Shown: positions 25,488-34,390 of the stretch, piece after piece | Layout of the letters: every line of letters starts with the position of its first letter | Position numbering within the stretch: position 1 is the first letter of the stretch | Assembly: GCA_964478415.1 (NCBI GenBank) | Contig: CAYZII010000001.1 | Span: 15,703-79,702, forward strand | DNA: 64,000 nucleotides | Direction: 5' to 3' | DNA from: Sulfuricystis sp964478415 | GTDB taxonomy: Bacteria > Pseudomonadota > Gammaproteobacteria > Burkholderiales > Rhodocyclaceae | Program-made: the position numbers and the translations under genes | The notes under the pieces: generated by a model | The model's database searches: none | Seen by the model: only the letters and a program-made list of their open reading frames with translations | What the model was told of the DNA's origin: nothing

Positions 25488-26798
25488 ATGCAGATGCTGG
25501 AACCGTTTCGTATTCGCCGCCTTTCCTTGCTCGAGCGCATGCAGGCTGCCGGCGGCGGCATTGCGGTGATCCCGACCGCGCCGGAGCGCATCCGCAACCG
25601 CGACACGCATTTCCCGTACCGGCCCGACAGCTACTTCCATTACCTGAGCGGTTTCCCCGAGCCCGAGGCGGCGCTGCTGCTGATCGCCGGCGATAAGCCG
25701 CAGAGCATCCTGTTCTGCCGCGAGAAGGATGTCGACAAGGAAATCTGGGATGGCTTCCGCTTTGGCCCGGAAGCGGCACGCGAGCGTTTTGGCGTGGATG
25801 CGGCGTATCCCATCGCCAGCTTCGATGCCAAGCTCGCCGAGCTGCTTCCCGACCAGCCGTTGCTGTGGTATTCGCTCGGCCATGACAGTGGTTGGGATGC
25901 GCGCATCACCGCTGCGCTCAACGCCGCGCGTGCGCAGAGCCGCGCCGGCAAGCGCGCGCCGGCCGCGATCCACGATGTGCGCGCGCTACTCGACGAGATG
26001 CGCCTCATCAAGGACGCCCACGAGATCGCGCTGATGCGCGAGAGCGCCCGGATCGCCGCTCACGCCCACCGCCGCGCGATGCGCTTCACCATGCCGGGAA
26101 AATTCGAGTTTGAGGTGGAAGCCGAGTTCCTCCACGAGTTCCGGCGCCACGGCTGTGCGGCGCCGGCCTACCCGCCGATCGTCGCCGGTGGCGCCAACGC
26201 CTGCATCCTGCACTACGTCGGCAACGACCAGACGCTCAAGGACGGCGAGCTGGTGCTGATCGATGCCGGTTGCGAATACGGCGGCTATGCAAGCGACGTC
26301 ACGCGCACATTTCCGGTGAATGGCCGCTTCAGCGGACCGCAAACCGATCTCTACACGCTGGTGCTCGAGGCACAAACCGCCGCCATCGCCGCGGTCAAGC
26401 CTGGCGAGAGCTTCCTCGCCCCCCACGAGGCGGCCTTGCGCGTGCTGGTGCAGGGGCTGATCGATCTGCAGCTGCTCTCGGGCAGCGTCGACGGGCTGAT
26501 CGAGGCAGAAGCTTACAAGCGCTTCTACATGCACCGCACCAGCCACTGGCTGGGGCTGGATGTGCATGATGCCGGCGAATACCGCCAGGGGGAACAATGG
26601 CGGCGGCTTGCCCCCGGCATGACATTGACGATCGAGCCAGGTCTCTACGTGCGCGCTGCCGATGACGTGCCAGCCGCCTTCCACGGCATCGGCATCCGCA
26701 TCGAGGACGATGTGCTGGTCACCGAAACGGGCTGCGAGGTGCTCACCGCCGCGGCGCCAAAGAGCATCGCCGAGATCGAGACGTGCATGCGGCAATGA
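25488..26798 (+). CDS. pepP: Xaa-Pro aminopeptidase PepP (M24 metallopeptidase)
   Basis: About 436 residues. PepP removes N-terminal residues that precede proline. An N-terminal creatinase-like domain is followed by the pita-bread catalytic domain. The metal ligands are in LIDAGCEYGGYASDVTRTFP (two aspartates), HRTSHWLGLDVHD (histidine) and the glutamates of LTIEPGLY and GIRIEDDVLV. Several in-frame ATGs are possible (25437, 25488, 25494) and none has a clear ribosome binding site. Family length favours 25488 or 25494. In UbiH operons of other proteobacteria pepP is a usual neighbour. Confidence 0.94.
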   Translation: MQMLEPFRIRRLSLLERMQAAGGGIAVIPTAPERIRNRDTHFPYRPDSYFHYLSGFPEPEAALLLIAGDKPQSILFCREKDVDKEIWDGFRFGPEAARERFGVDAAYPIASFDAKLAELLPDQPLLWYSLGHDSGWDARITAALNAARAQSRAGKRAPAAIHDVRALLDEMRLIKDAHEIALMRESARIAAHAHRRAMRFTMPGKFEFEVEAEFLHEFRRHGCAAPAYPPIVAGGANACILHYVGNDQTLKDGELVLIDAGCEYGGYASDVTRTFPVNGRFSGPQTDLYTLVLEAQTAAIAAVKPGESFLAPHEAALRVLVQGLIDLQLLSGSVDGLIEAEAYKRFYMHRTSHWLGLDVHDAGEYRQGEQWRRLAPGMTLTIEPGLYVRAADDVPAAFHGIGIRIEDDVLVTETGCEVLTAAAPKSIAEIETCMRQ

Positions 26799-27868
26799 CC
26801 GAGGCGGTGCTGATCATTGGTGGCGGGCCGGCCGGCATGGCGCTGGCGCTGGCGTTGCGCCGCCACGGCATCAGTTGCCGCATCGTCGATCGCCGGCCGC
26901 GCGGCGCAGCAAAATCGGATACGCGCATCCTGGCGCTCTCGCACGGCTCGCGGCTGATCCTCGAAGCACTCGGCATCTGGCGCGCGCTTGCAGCAACGCC
27001 GATCGAGACTATCCATGTCTCCCAGACTGGTGGCTTTGGACGCACCGTGATACATGCCAGTGAAGAAGGTGTGCCGGCCCTCGGTTATGTGCTTGCCGCC
27101 GGCGAGCTGGCCGCGGCGCTCGATGATGCATTGGGTGACATCCCGTATGACGACAATACGCCAGCCCCCGCACACAGCGCGGCGCAGCTCACCGTGCACG
27201 CCGAGGGACAGATCGAAGATGCCGTCGGCATCGAAACGCGCGACTTCGGCCAGCATGCGCTGATCTGTGTGGCGCGCGGCGCACGGGCGCATGCGCACCT
27301 CGCCTGGGAACGTTTCACGCCGGACGGGCCGCTGGCGCTGTTGCCCTACCGCGATGGATACGCGGTGGTGCTGACATGCTGCGCCGACGAAAGTACCACC
27401 CTCGCGGGACTCGACGATGCCGCCTTCCTGGCACTGCTCGAGGAACGTTGCGGTGCACGAGTCAAATTCACCAGCGTCGGTCCGCGTCAGGTCTGGCCGC
27501 TGGGCCTGCGCCTGCGCCAGTCGGTGATCGGGCAACGCGCCGTTTGGATCGGCAATGCCGCGCAAACCCTGCATCCGGTCGCCGGTCAAGGCTTCAATCT
27601 CGCGCTGCGCGACATCGCCGAACTCGCCGGCACGCTCGCCGGCGCCAGCGATCCGGGCGATGCCACATTGCTTTCCGCTTACGCCGCGCGGCGCCGTCTC
27701 GACCGCCGCGCCACGATCGAATTCACCAGTGGTCTGGTGCGCCTGTTTTCGAACGACATCGCGCCACTCCGGCACTTACGCGGCGCCGGCCTGTGCACGC
27801 TCGATCTGTGCCCGCCGGCACGCTCCTTCCTGGCCCGTCGCATGATGTTCGGCGCCCGCGCCTGGTAG
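26795..27868 (+). CDS. UbiH/VisC-family FAD-dependent ubiquinone-biosynthesis hydroxylase
   Basis: 357 residues. The N-terminal FAD-binding motif is LIIGGGPAGMALALAL. The second FAD motif, IGNAAQTLHPVAGQGFNLALRD near residue 255, is characteristic of the UbiH/UbiI/UbiF family, which hydroxylates the quinone ring. Proximity to pepP suggests UbiH, but the exact ring position cannot be read from sequence. The ATG at 26795 overlaps the pepP TGA; an in-frame ATG four codons upstream is less likely. Confidence 0.88.
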   Translation: MTEAVLIIGGGPAGMALALALRRHGISCRIVDRRPRGAAKSDTRILALSHGSRLILEALGIWRALAATPIETIHVSQTGGFGRTVIHASEEGVPALGYVLAAGELAAALDDALGDIPYDDNTPAPAHSAAQLTVHAEGQIEDAVGIETRDFGQHALICVARGARAHAHLAWERFTPDGPLALLPYRDGYAVVLTCCADESTTLAGLDDAAFLALLEERCGARVKFTSVGPRQVWPLGLRLRQSVIGQRAVWIGNAAQTLHPVAGQGFNLALRDIAELAGTLAGASDPGDATLLSAYAARRRLDRRATIEFTSGLVRLFSNDIAPLRHLRGAGLCTLDLCPPARSFLARRMMFGARAW

Positions 27869-27872
27869 GGGG

Positions 27873-27878
27873 TAGAAT
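27873..27878 (+). promoter_or_regulatory. candidate -10 element of dusB-fis-purH
   Basis: TAGAAT occurs five bases after the upstream hydroxylase stop and 35 bases before the dusB ATG. No good -35 is visible at the usual distance (TTCGGC lies 19 bases upstream). The same hexamer appears in the lptD/amgK palindrome and upstream of hemC. Confidence 0.35.
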
Positions 27879-27912
27879 CCGCACCTCTGTTTTTCCACCC
27901 CCTCACGCCCGC

Positions 27913-28914
27913 ATGGACTACCTCGGCTTTCAGCTGAAGAACAATCTATTCGTCGCACCGATGGCCGGGGTGACGGATCGCCCGTTCCGCCAGCTGTGCA
28001 AGAAGCTCGGCGCGGGGCTGGCGGTCTCTGAAATGGTGACCTCGAACTCGCTGCTCTACGGCAGCGCCAAGACGCGCCGGCGCGCCGATCATTGCGGCGA
28101 AACCGAACCGATCGTCGTGCAGATCGCCGGCGCCGATCCCGAGATGCTTGCTGCGGCGGCGCGCTACAACGTCGAGCGCGGCGCGCAGATCATCGACATC
28201 AACATGGGCTGCCCGGCGAAGAAAGTCTGCAACGTGATGGCCGGCTCGGCGCTGATGCAGGACGAACGCCTGGCGGCACGCATCCTCGAGGCCGTCGTCA
28301 AGGCCGTGCCGGAGACACCGGTGACGCTGAAGATGCGCACCGGATGGAACCGCGAGAACCGCAATGCGCCACGGCTCGCGCGTATTGCCGAAGACTGCGG
28401 CATACGCGCGCTGGCGGTCCACGGCCGCACGCGTGCCGACCATTATCGGGGCAGCGCCGAATACGACACGATCGCGCTGGTGAAGACACTGGTGAAGATT
28501 CCGGTGATCGCCAACGGCGACATCGATTCGCCGCAAAAGGCCCGCTTCGTGCTCGAGTACACGCAAGCCGACGGCGTGATGATCGGTCGCGCCGCGCAGG
28601 GGCGGCCGTGGCTGTTCCGCGAGATCGCCCACTATCTCGCCACCGCTGCCGTGCCGCCAGCGCCGACTTGCGCCGAAATCCACGCACTGCTGCGCGAGCA
28701 TCTGGCCGACCTGTATGCCTTCTACGGTGAAGAGACCGGCGTGAAGATCGCCCGCAAGCACATCGGCTGGTACACCAAAGGCATCGAAGGGGCCGCGCGC
28801 TTCCGCCACATGATGAACCAGCTCGACAGTGTCACGGAACAACTGGCAGCCACCGATGCTTTTTTCCTCGAACGCTGCGCGAACGATCCGATTTCCTACC
28901 AGGAGGCGGCATGA
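27913..28914 (+). CDS. dusB: tRNA-dihydrouridine synthase DusB
   Basis: 333-residue flavoenzyme that reduces uridine in the tRNA D-loop. VAPMAGVTDRPFR opens the TIM barrel, NMGCPAKKVC carries the catalytic cysteine, and HGRTRADHYRG and GRAAQGRPWLF bind FMN. The frame is open upstream through the hydroxylase gene, but the family N-terminus MDYLGFQLKNNLFVAPMAG sets the start at 27913. dusB-fis is a conserved pair; fis starts inside the dusB stop (ATGA), so the two are cotranscribed. Confidence 0.96.
   Translation: MDYLGFQLKNNLFVAPMAGVTDRPFRQLCKKLGAGLAVSEMVTSNSLLYGSAKTRRRADHCGETEPIVVQIAGADPEMLAAAARYNVERGAQIIDINMGCPAKKVCNVMAGSALMQDERLAARILEAVVKAVPETPVTLKMRTGWNRENRNAPRLARIAEDCGIRALAVHGRTRADHYRGSAEYDTIALVKTLVKIPVIANGDIDSPQKARFVLEYTQADGVMIGRAAQGRPWLFREIAHYLATAAVPPAPTCAEIHALLREHLADLYAFYGEETGVKIARKHIGWYTKGIEGAARFRHMMNQLDSVTEQLAATDAFFLERCANDPISYQEAA
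28643..28669 (-). repeat. antisense copy of the murU-type repeat in dusB
   Basis: On the minus strand AAGTCGGCGCTGGCGG is identical over 16 bases to both murU copies, and six of the next nine bases also match the second copy. Here the coding strand is the complement, giving V-P-P-A-P-T-C at a loop where DusB length looks normal. This may be an old copy or a chance match in high-GC DNA. Confidence 0.4.
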
Positions 28915-29156
28915 ACAACGACATCGGCGACTGCGTGCGCCGTACCCTGATGCGCTATTTCCGCGATCTCGATGGCGAGACGCCGCACGCGATCTACGAG
29001 ATGGTAATCCAGAGCGTCGAGCGACCGATGCTCGAGGTCGTCATGAAACAGGCGAACGGCAATCAAAGCGTGGCCGCGGCGATGCTGGGGCTAAGCCGCA
29101 GCACCCTGCGCAGAAAGCTTTGCGAACACCACATTTCCACGAGGAGTGATTCATGA
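28911..29156 (+). CDS. fis: Fis-family nucleoid protein
   Basis: 81 residues, slightly shorter than the enterobacterial protein as usual in betaproteobacteria. The C-terminal helix-turn-helix is QSVAAAMLGLSRSTLRRKL. The preceding helices, MVIQSVERPMLEVVMKQANGN, form the dimer core. Fis bends DNA and activates growth-rate-linked promoters. Overlaps of four bases connect it to dusB upstream and purH downstream, so it should be made in step with both. Confidence 0.95.
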   Translation: MNNDIGDCVRRTLMRYFRDLDGETPHAIYEMVIQSVERPMLEVVMKQANGNQSVAAAMLGLSRSTLRRKLCEHHISTRSDS

Positions 29157-30730
29157 AGGTCAGCCAGGCCCTGATCAGCGTTTCCGACAAGCAAGGCATC
29201 GTCGAATTCGCGCGCGGGCTCGCCGCGCTCGGCATCACGCTGCTCTCCACCGGCGGCACGGCGAAGCTGCTGCGCGATGCGGGACTTGCCGTCACCGATG
29301 TCTCCGACTACACCGGCTTTCCCGAGATGCTCGACGGGCGCGTCAAGACTTTGCACCCGAAGGTGCATGCCGGCATCCTCGCCATTCGCGGCAATGCCGA
29401 ACACGAGGCGACGCTCGCCAGGCACGGCATGCCGACCATCGACCTCGTCGTCGTCAATCTCTACCCGTTCCAGCAGACCGTGGCCCGGCCAGGGTGCACG
29501 CTGCACGAAGCGATCGAGAACATCGACATCGGCGGCCCGACGATGGTGCGTGCCGCAGCAAAAAACCACGGCGATGACAAAGGCGGCTGCGCGGTGGTCG
29601 TCGATCCCGCCGATTACCCGCTGATTCTTTCCGAGCTGCAGGCCAACGGCGGCGCAATCTCCGCTGCGACGCGCTTTCAGCTCGCCAAGAAAGCCTTCGT
29701 GCATACCGCCCGCTATGACAGCGCGATCGCCAACTGGCTGACCAGCCTCGACGCCGACAACCGGCCGACCACCTTCCCCGAGCGGCTGCAACTGGCCTTC
29801 GACAAGGTCGACACGCTGCGTTACGGGGAAAACCCGCATCAGCAGGCGGCGTTCTACCGCGAACCGCAGCCGGCGCCCGGCAGTATCGCCGCCTATCGGC
29901 AACTGCAGGGCAAGGAGCTGTCCTACAACAACATCGCCGATGCCGATGCCGCCTGGGAATGCGTCAAAGCTTTCGAAACCGCGCGCCCCGCCTGTGTGAT
30001 CGTCAAGCACGCCAACCCGTGCGGCGTCGCGTTGGGCAACAGCGCCGCGGAAGCCTATCGCCGCGCCTTCTCCACCGACCCGGTTTCGGCCTTCGGCGGC
30101 ATCATCGCCTTCAACTGCACGATCGACCAAGCCACCGCGCAAGCCATCTCCGGCCAGTTCGCCGAGGTGATCATCGCCCCGGAGATCACACCCGAGGCGC
30201 GCACCGTGTTCGCCGCGAAGCAGAACCTGCGCGTGCTGCTCGTACCGCTCGGTCAGGCCACCGGCCAGTTCGACTTCAAACGTGTCGGCGGCGGGCTGCT
30301 GGTGCAGACCGCGGACGACGCACGCATCGCGCCGGCAAAGCTGAAAATCGTCACCAAGCGCGCGCCGACCGAGGCCGAAATGCGCGACCTGCTGTTTGCC
30401 TGGCGCGTTGCCAAGTATGTCAAGTCGAACGCGATCGTCTACTGCAAGGACGAAATGACGGTCGGCGTCGGCGCCGGCCAGATGAGCCGTGTCGATTCCG
30501 CGCGCATCGCCGCGATCAAGGCCGAGAACAACAAGCTCACCGTCAAGGGCTCGGTGGTTGCCTCGGACGCCTTCTTCCCGTTCCGCGACGGTCTCGACGT
30601 GCTCGCCCAGGCCGGCGCCACCGCGGTGATCCAGCCCGGCGGCTCGGTGCGCGATGCCGAAGTGATCGCCGCCGCCGACGAGCAGAACATCGCGATGGTG
30701 TTCACGGGCTTCCGCCACTTCAGGCACTAA
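29153..30730 (+). CDS. purH: bifunctional AICAR transformylase / IMP cyclohydrolase PurH
   Basis: 525 residues, full length. PurH carries out the last two steps of IMP synthesis. The N-terminal cyclohydrolase domain includes STGGTAKLL and GRVKTLHPKVHAG. The C-terminal transformylase domain has KHANPCGVA and FSTDPVSAFGGI, which hold catalytic lysine and histidine residues. The ATG overlaps the fis TGA. purD follows after 117 bases with no convincing promoter, so readthrough is plausible. Confidence 0.97.
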   Translation: MKVSQALISVSDKQGIVEFARGLAALGITLLSTGGTAKLLRDAGLAVTDVSDYTGFPEMLDGRVKTLHPKVHAGILAIRGNAEHEATLARHGMPTIDLVVVNLYPFQQTVARPGCTLHEAIENIDIGGPTMVRAAAKNHGDDKGGCAVVVDPADYPLILSELQANGGAISAATRFQLAKKAFVHTARYDSAIANWLTSLDADNRPTTFPERLQLAFDKVDTLRYGENPHQQAAFYREPQPAPGSIAAYRQLQGKELSYNNIADADAAWECVKAFETARPACVIVKHANPCGVALGNSAAEAYRRAFSTDPVSAFGGIIAFNCTIDQATAQAISGQFAEVIIAPEITPEARTVFAAKQNLRVLLVPLGQATGQFDFKRVGGGLLVQTADDARIAPAKLKIVTKRAPTEAEMRDLLFAWRVAKYVKSNAIVYCKDEMTVGVGAGQMSRVDSARIAAIKAENNKLTVKGSVVASDAFFPFRDGLDVLAQAGATAVIQPGGSVRDAEVIAAADEQNIAMVFTGFRHFRH

Positions 30731-30847
30731 TTTCATCCCCAGGCCAGCCGTGACTTTGTCGACTTCGCCTTGCCGTGCCAATCGCACTGTCTGCGGCTCG
30801 TCTTCGCGTCACGACTGCCCTGTGAACGAAATCCCAAGGAACAGAAC

Positions 30848-32116
30848 ATGAAACTGCTCGTCATCGGTTCCGGTGGTCGTGAACATGCGCTGGCCTGGCG
30901 GCTCGCGCAGTCCGACAAGGTGCAGAAGGTCTATGTCGCGCCTGGCAACGCCGGCACGGCGCACGAGGATGGTCTGGAGAACGTCGCTCTGACCACCATT
31001 CCCGATCTCGTCGCCTTCGCGCGTGACAACGCCATCCATGCCACCGTGGTCGGCCCGGAGGCACCGCTCGCCGCCGGCATCGTCGATGCGTTCCATGCCG
31101 CTGGCTTACGCATCTTCGGCCCGACGCAAGCGGCCGCCCGGCTCGAAAGCTCGAAGGATTTCGCCAAACAGTTCATGGCGCGCCACGGCATCCCGACCGC
31201 GAAATTCCGCACTTTCACCGCTGCCGACGAAGCGCATGCCTATGTCGATCGCGAGGGCGCACCGATCGTCGTCAAGGCCGATGGCCTGGCCGCCGGCAAG
31301 GGCGTCGTGGTAGCGATGACGCTCGCTGAAGCCCACCACGCGATCGACGAGATGCTCGCCGGCAACCGGCTCGGTGCAGCAGGCCACCGCGTCGTGATCG
31401 AGGAATTTCTCGCAGGAGAAGAAGCGAGCTTCATCGTCATGGCCGACGGCCGGCATGCCCTGCCGCTCGCCACCAGCCAGGATCACAAGCGCCTGAGAGA
31501 CGGGGACAGCGGCCCCAATACCGGCGGCATGGGCGCCTATTCGCCGGCGCCGGTCGTCACACCGGCTGTGCATGCGCGCGCGATGCGCGAGGTGATCCTG
31601 CCGACATTACGTGGCATGGAAGCCGAAGGAGTGCTTTACACCGGCTTCCTCTATGCCGGCCTGATGGTCGCGGCGGATGGCTCGATCAAGGTGCTGGAAT
31701 TCAACTGCCGGATGGGTGACCCGGAAACCCAGCCGATCATGCTGCGCATGAAAAGCGATCTCGTCGACCTGATCGACGCCGCTATCGATGGCCGCCTCGA
31801 CCAGGTCGAAGTGGAATGGGATCGGCGCGTCGCTCTCGGCGTCGTGCTCGCCGCTGCAGGCTACCCGGATGCGCCACGCAAAGGCGATATGATCCACGGC
31901 CTACCGCGCGCGCTGTCCGATGCTCATGTCTTCCATGCCGGAACGGCCGAGAAGGATGGCCAGATCGTCACCGCCGGCGGCCGCGTGCTGTGCGTCACCG
32001 CCTTGGGCGACACGGTGAAGCTGGCGCAGAAACGCGCCTACGAGATCGTCGACGCGATCCGTTTCGACGGCATGCAGTTCCGCCGCGACATCGGCCATCG
32101 CGCGCTGCGGCGCTGA
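30848..32116 (+). CDS. purD: phosphoribosylamine--glycine ligase PurD
   Basis: 422 residues, an ATP-grasp enzyme that makes GAR from phosphoribosylamine and glycine. VIGSGGREHALAWRL opens the protein. The ATP-grasp core has VKADGLAAGKGVVVA, and GEEASFIVMADG and EFNCRMGDPETQ complete the active site. ATG 30848 with AAGGAAC just upstream is preferred over an in-frame ATG 26 codons earlier. The pairing with purH is common in betaproteobacteria. Confidence 0.97.
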   Translation: MKLLVIGSGGREHALAWRLAQSDKVQKVYVAPGNAGTAHEDGLENVALTTIPDLVAFARDNAIHATVVGPEAPLAAGIVDAFHAAGLRIFGPTQAAARLESSKDFAKQFMARHGIPTAKFRTFTAADEAHAYVDREGAPIVVKADGLAAGKGVVVAMTLAEAHHAIDEMLAGNRLGAAGHRVVIEEFLAGEEASFIVMADGRHALPLATSQDHKRLRDGDSGPNTGGMGAYSPAPVVTPAVHARAMREVILPTLRGMEAEGVLYTGFLYAGLMVAADGSIKVLEFNCRMGDPETQPIMLRMKSDLVDLIDAAIDGRLDQVEVEWDRRVALGVVLAAAGYPDAPRKGDMIHGLPRALSDAHVFHAGTAEKDGQIVTAGGRVLCVTALGDTVKLAQKRAYEIVDAIRFDGMQFRRDIGHRALRR

Positions 32117-32141
32117 AGCGGCAACGCGCATTCGGACAGCG

Positions 32142-33161
32142 ATGGACGTCCCGGCCGTACGCAGTTTTTTCGTTGGCCTTCAGCAACGCATCGTCGCTGC
32201 GCTCGAAGCCTTCGATGGCCAGCCGTTCCGCCGTGACGCCTGGACGCGGCCGGAAGGCGGCGGGGGCGTTTCGATGCTGATCGAGGAGGGCGACTTCTTC
32301 GAACGCGGCGGCGTCAATTTCTCGCATGTGATGGGCACAACACTGCCGCCTTCGGCGAGCGCGCAACGCCCGGAACTCGCCGGCCGACGCTGGGAGGCGT
32401 TGGGCGTCTCGCTGGTGCTGCATCCGCGCAATCCCTATTGTCCGACCACGCATCTGAACGTGCGGTTCTTCGTCGCCTACCCACAGCACGCGTCGTCAGC
32501 GATTCAGGAGGCGAGCCAAGGCGCCCACGAGGAAGCGACGAAACATAGCGAGGCAGATCGGCGAGGAACGACCGAGTCAGTCAACCCCGGCGCAGCCTTT
32601 GCATCGCTGCCGATCTGGTGGTTCGGCGGCGGTATGGATCTGACGCCCTATTACGGTTTCGCAGAAGACTGTGTCCACTTTCACCGTGTCTGCCATGATG
32701 CGCTCGCTCCGTTCGGCGCCGATCTCTATCCGCGTTACAAGCGCTGGTGCGACGATTATTTTTTCCTCAGGCACCGCAACGAAGCGCGCGGCATCGGCGG
32801 TATCTTCTTCGACGATCTAAACGAAGGCGGCTTCGAGCGGTGTTTCTCCCTGACCCGAAGCGTCGGTGATGCCTTCCTCGCTGCCTACCTGCCGATCTGT
32901 GAAAAGCGCCGCACCCTGCCCTATGGCGAACGCGAGCGCGATTTCCAGCTCTACCGGCGCGGCCGTTATGTCGAATTCAACCTGGTCTTTGATCGCGGCA
33001 CGCTGTTTGGCCTGCAATCGGGCGGACGCACCGAGGCGATCCTGATGTCATTGCCGCCGCTGGTCAAATGGCGCTATGACTGGCGCCCTGAGCCTGGATC
33101 GCCGGAAGACGAACTCTACACCGACTTTTTGCCACCACGGGACTGGCTGGCGCTTTCCTGA
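32142..33161 (+). CDS. hemF: oxygen-dependent coproporphyrinogen-III oxidase HemF, with an extra internal block
   Basis: 339 residues versus about 300 in relatives. HemF decarboxylates coproporphyrinogen III to protoporphyrinogen IX using O2. Conserved parts include ERGGVNFSHV, VLHPRNPYCPTTHLNVRFF, WWFGGGMDLTPYYGF and FNLVFDRGTLFGLQSGGR. The excess is a charged, low-complexity stretch at residues about 114-157, between the HLNVRFFVAY strand and the WWFGGG segment. The gene converges with hemY, overlapping its end by 46 bases. Confidence 0.95.
   Translation: MDVPAVRSFFVGLQQRIVAALEAFDGQPFRRDAWTRPEGGGGVSMLIEEGDFFERGGVNFSHVMGTTLPPSASAQRPELAGRRWEALGVSLVLHPRNPYCPTTHLNVRFFVAYPQHASSAIQEASQGAHEEATKHSEADRRGTTESVNPGAAFASLPIWWFGGGMDLTPYYGFAEDCVHFHRVCHDALAPFGADLYPRYKRWCDDYFFLRHRNEARGIGGIFFDDLNEGGFERCFSLTRSVGDAFLAAYLPICEKRRTLPYGERERDFQLYRRGRYVEFNLVFDRGTLFGLQSGGRTEAILMSLPPLVKWRYDWRPEPGSPEDELYTDFLPPRDWLALS
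32481..32610 (+). other. in-frame insertion within hemF
   Basis: This stretch encodes residues about 114-157, absent from the HemF family as I know it. Its base pattern (GAGGCGAGCC, GCGACGAAACATAGCGAGG, GGCGAGGAACGACCGAG) looks like a non-coding dispersed repeat rather than protein-selected sequence. A partly similar GCGAGG...GAGGAACGA occurs before pssA near 53145-53165. It keeps the frame. Borders are approximate because no alignment could be run. Confidence 0.55.
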
Positions 33162-34390
33162 GTCTCATTCCAGCAAGCGGCCGCTGCGCGATAGTGCCGG
33201 TTGGCCTCCTCGACACGTTCGAGGCGATCGAACAGGCGTGCCAGCTCGATGTGCGCGGCGCAGCTCTCTTTGACCGCCAGCGAAGCCTCCAAGTAGCTTT
33301 GCGCTTTGCCCCACAGCTCGCGGCGCACGCAGAGCCGACCCAGGGCCAGCAGCAGATCGGCATCCTGCGGATGCTCGGCGAGCCACTTCTCGCAGCGCGC
33401 GATGCGGCCGAGGGCATCACCACTCGGGCAGTTGGCATAGTCCTCCAACAAGGCCGGTTCCCAGCGCGCCTCGAGAAATTCTTCGACCAGCTCGGCACAC
33501 TCGGCGCAGGCGCCAGCGGTCGCCAGCAGGCGGGCGGCCTGTCGCGCCAGTTGCGCATCCTGGCGTTCGTCGGCACTCATACCGCGCCAGTGACGCATCA
33601 GTTGTGCCGGATCATTGGCGAAACGATGGATCAGACCACGCTGTGCCGCCAGACGCAGTGGCCGCGCCTGGTCGGGCGTCAAGGCGTGATGTTTTTCCAG
33701 CAACCTGGCGATGCGCAGGACTTCCGCCCAGTCGCCCTCGCCCTGCGCAAGGCGCAGCGCGAGCCGGTACACCGAGATCTGCCGGCGTTCTTTCGCGCCG
33801 AGCTGTACGAGGGCCGCGCGCGCGGCGGGGAAGTCGCGCTCGTCGAGCGCGATTAGCATCTGCGTCATCAGTCGTGCATTGCGCCAGCCATGCTGATCGA
33901 GCGCCGCGGCGCGCTCTTGCCAGAACGCGCTGCGCCGCGCATCGCGCAGCGCATGCGCGGCTTTCAGGGCCACCAGCGCCACGATGCCGGCCGCCACGGC
34001 ATCGTCCTGCCCGGTGGATGCCGTCCCGTCAGCGCCGACTTTCTCACTCGCAAAGCCCTCGGCGAGCTTCAACACCTGGCTGTAACGGCCTTCCCAAAAA
34101 AGCCGCAGTGCTTCGCTGGCGATGCGCGTGCGCCGCGCCCGCGCACGTCGCGCGCGGTAGGTGGCGACCACAGCCGGCAGGCGCAGCGTATTGACGACCA
34201 GCCGCACCAGCAAATAGACGACGAACAGGATCGCCAGTTGCAGCAGGACGAACAGATTGAAGGACAACTCGACGCGCCAGGGCGGCAGCACCCACAGCAC
34301 GTAACCGTCGGTCAGACGGCCGAGCAGCGCGGCCCCGACCGCCAGTGCCAGCAAGGTGAGCAGCCAGAACAGCGCGCGCAGCATGGTCAT
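33116..34390 (-). CDS. hemY: HemY-like membrane protein of the hem operon (TPR-containing)
   Basis: 424 residues. Two N-terminal membrane helices (residues about 5-25 and 43-65) precede a long alpha-helical region with tetratricopeptide-like repeats. This is the proteobacterial HemY of the hemCDXY operon, whose role in heme metabolism is unclear; it is not the Bacillus protoporphyrinogen oxidase. A KVGADG peptide near residue 116, from a repeat shared with murU, adds about 14 residues. The start overlaps the hemX stop, and the 3' end overlaps hemF on the other strand. Confidence 0.9.
   Translation of the reverse strand: MTMLRALFWLLTLLALAVGAALLGRLTDGYVLWVLPPWRVELSFNLFVLLQLAILFVVYLLVRLVVNTLRLPAVVATYRARRARARRTRIASEALRLFWEGRYSQVLKLAEGFASEKVGADGTASTGQDDAVAAGIVALVALKAAHALRDARRSAFWQERAAALDQHGWRNARLMTQMLIALDERDFPAARAALVQLGAKERRQISVYRLALRLAQGEGDWAEVLRIARLLEKHHALTPDQARPLRLAAQRGLIHRFANDPAQLMRHWRGMSADERQDAQLARQAARLLATAGACAECAELVEEFLEARWEPALLEDYANCPSGDALGRIARCEKWLAEHPQDADLLLALGRLCVRRELWGKAQSYLEASLAVKESCAAHIELARLFDRLERVEEANRHYRAAAACWNETQESASQSRGGKKSV
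34016..34043 (-). repeat. copy of the murU-type repeat in hemY
   Basis: Read on the minus strand, 24 of 28 bases match the second murU copy (24670-24697), including AAAGTCGGCGCTG and CGGCA. It is in the same reading frame, encoding K-V-G-A-D-G-T-A-S against K-V-G-A-G-G-A-A-P in MurU. The surrounding HemY family usually has no residues here. Confidence 0.65.

Noticed and set aside
29063..30787. 574-codon open frame antisense to purH
   Set aside because: Composition is that of reversed purH codons, no recognisable motif, and purH is certain.
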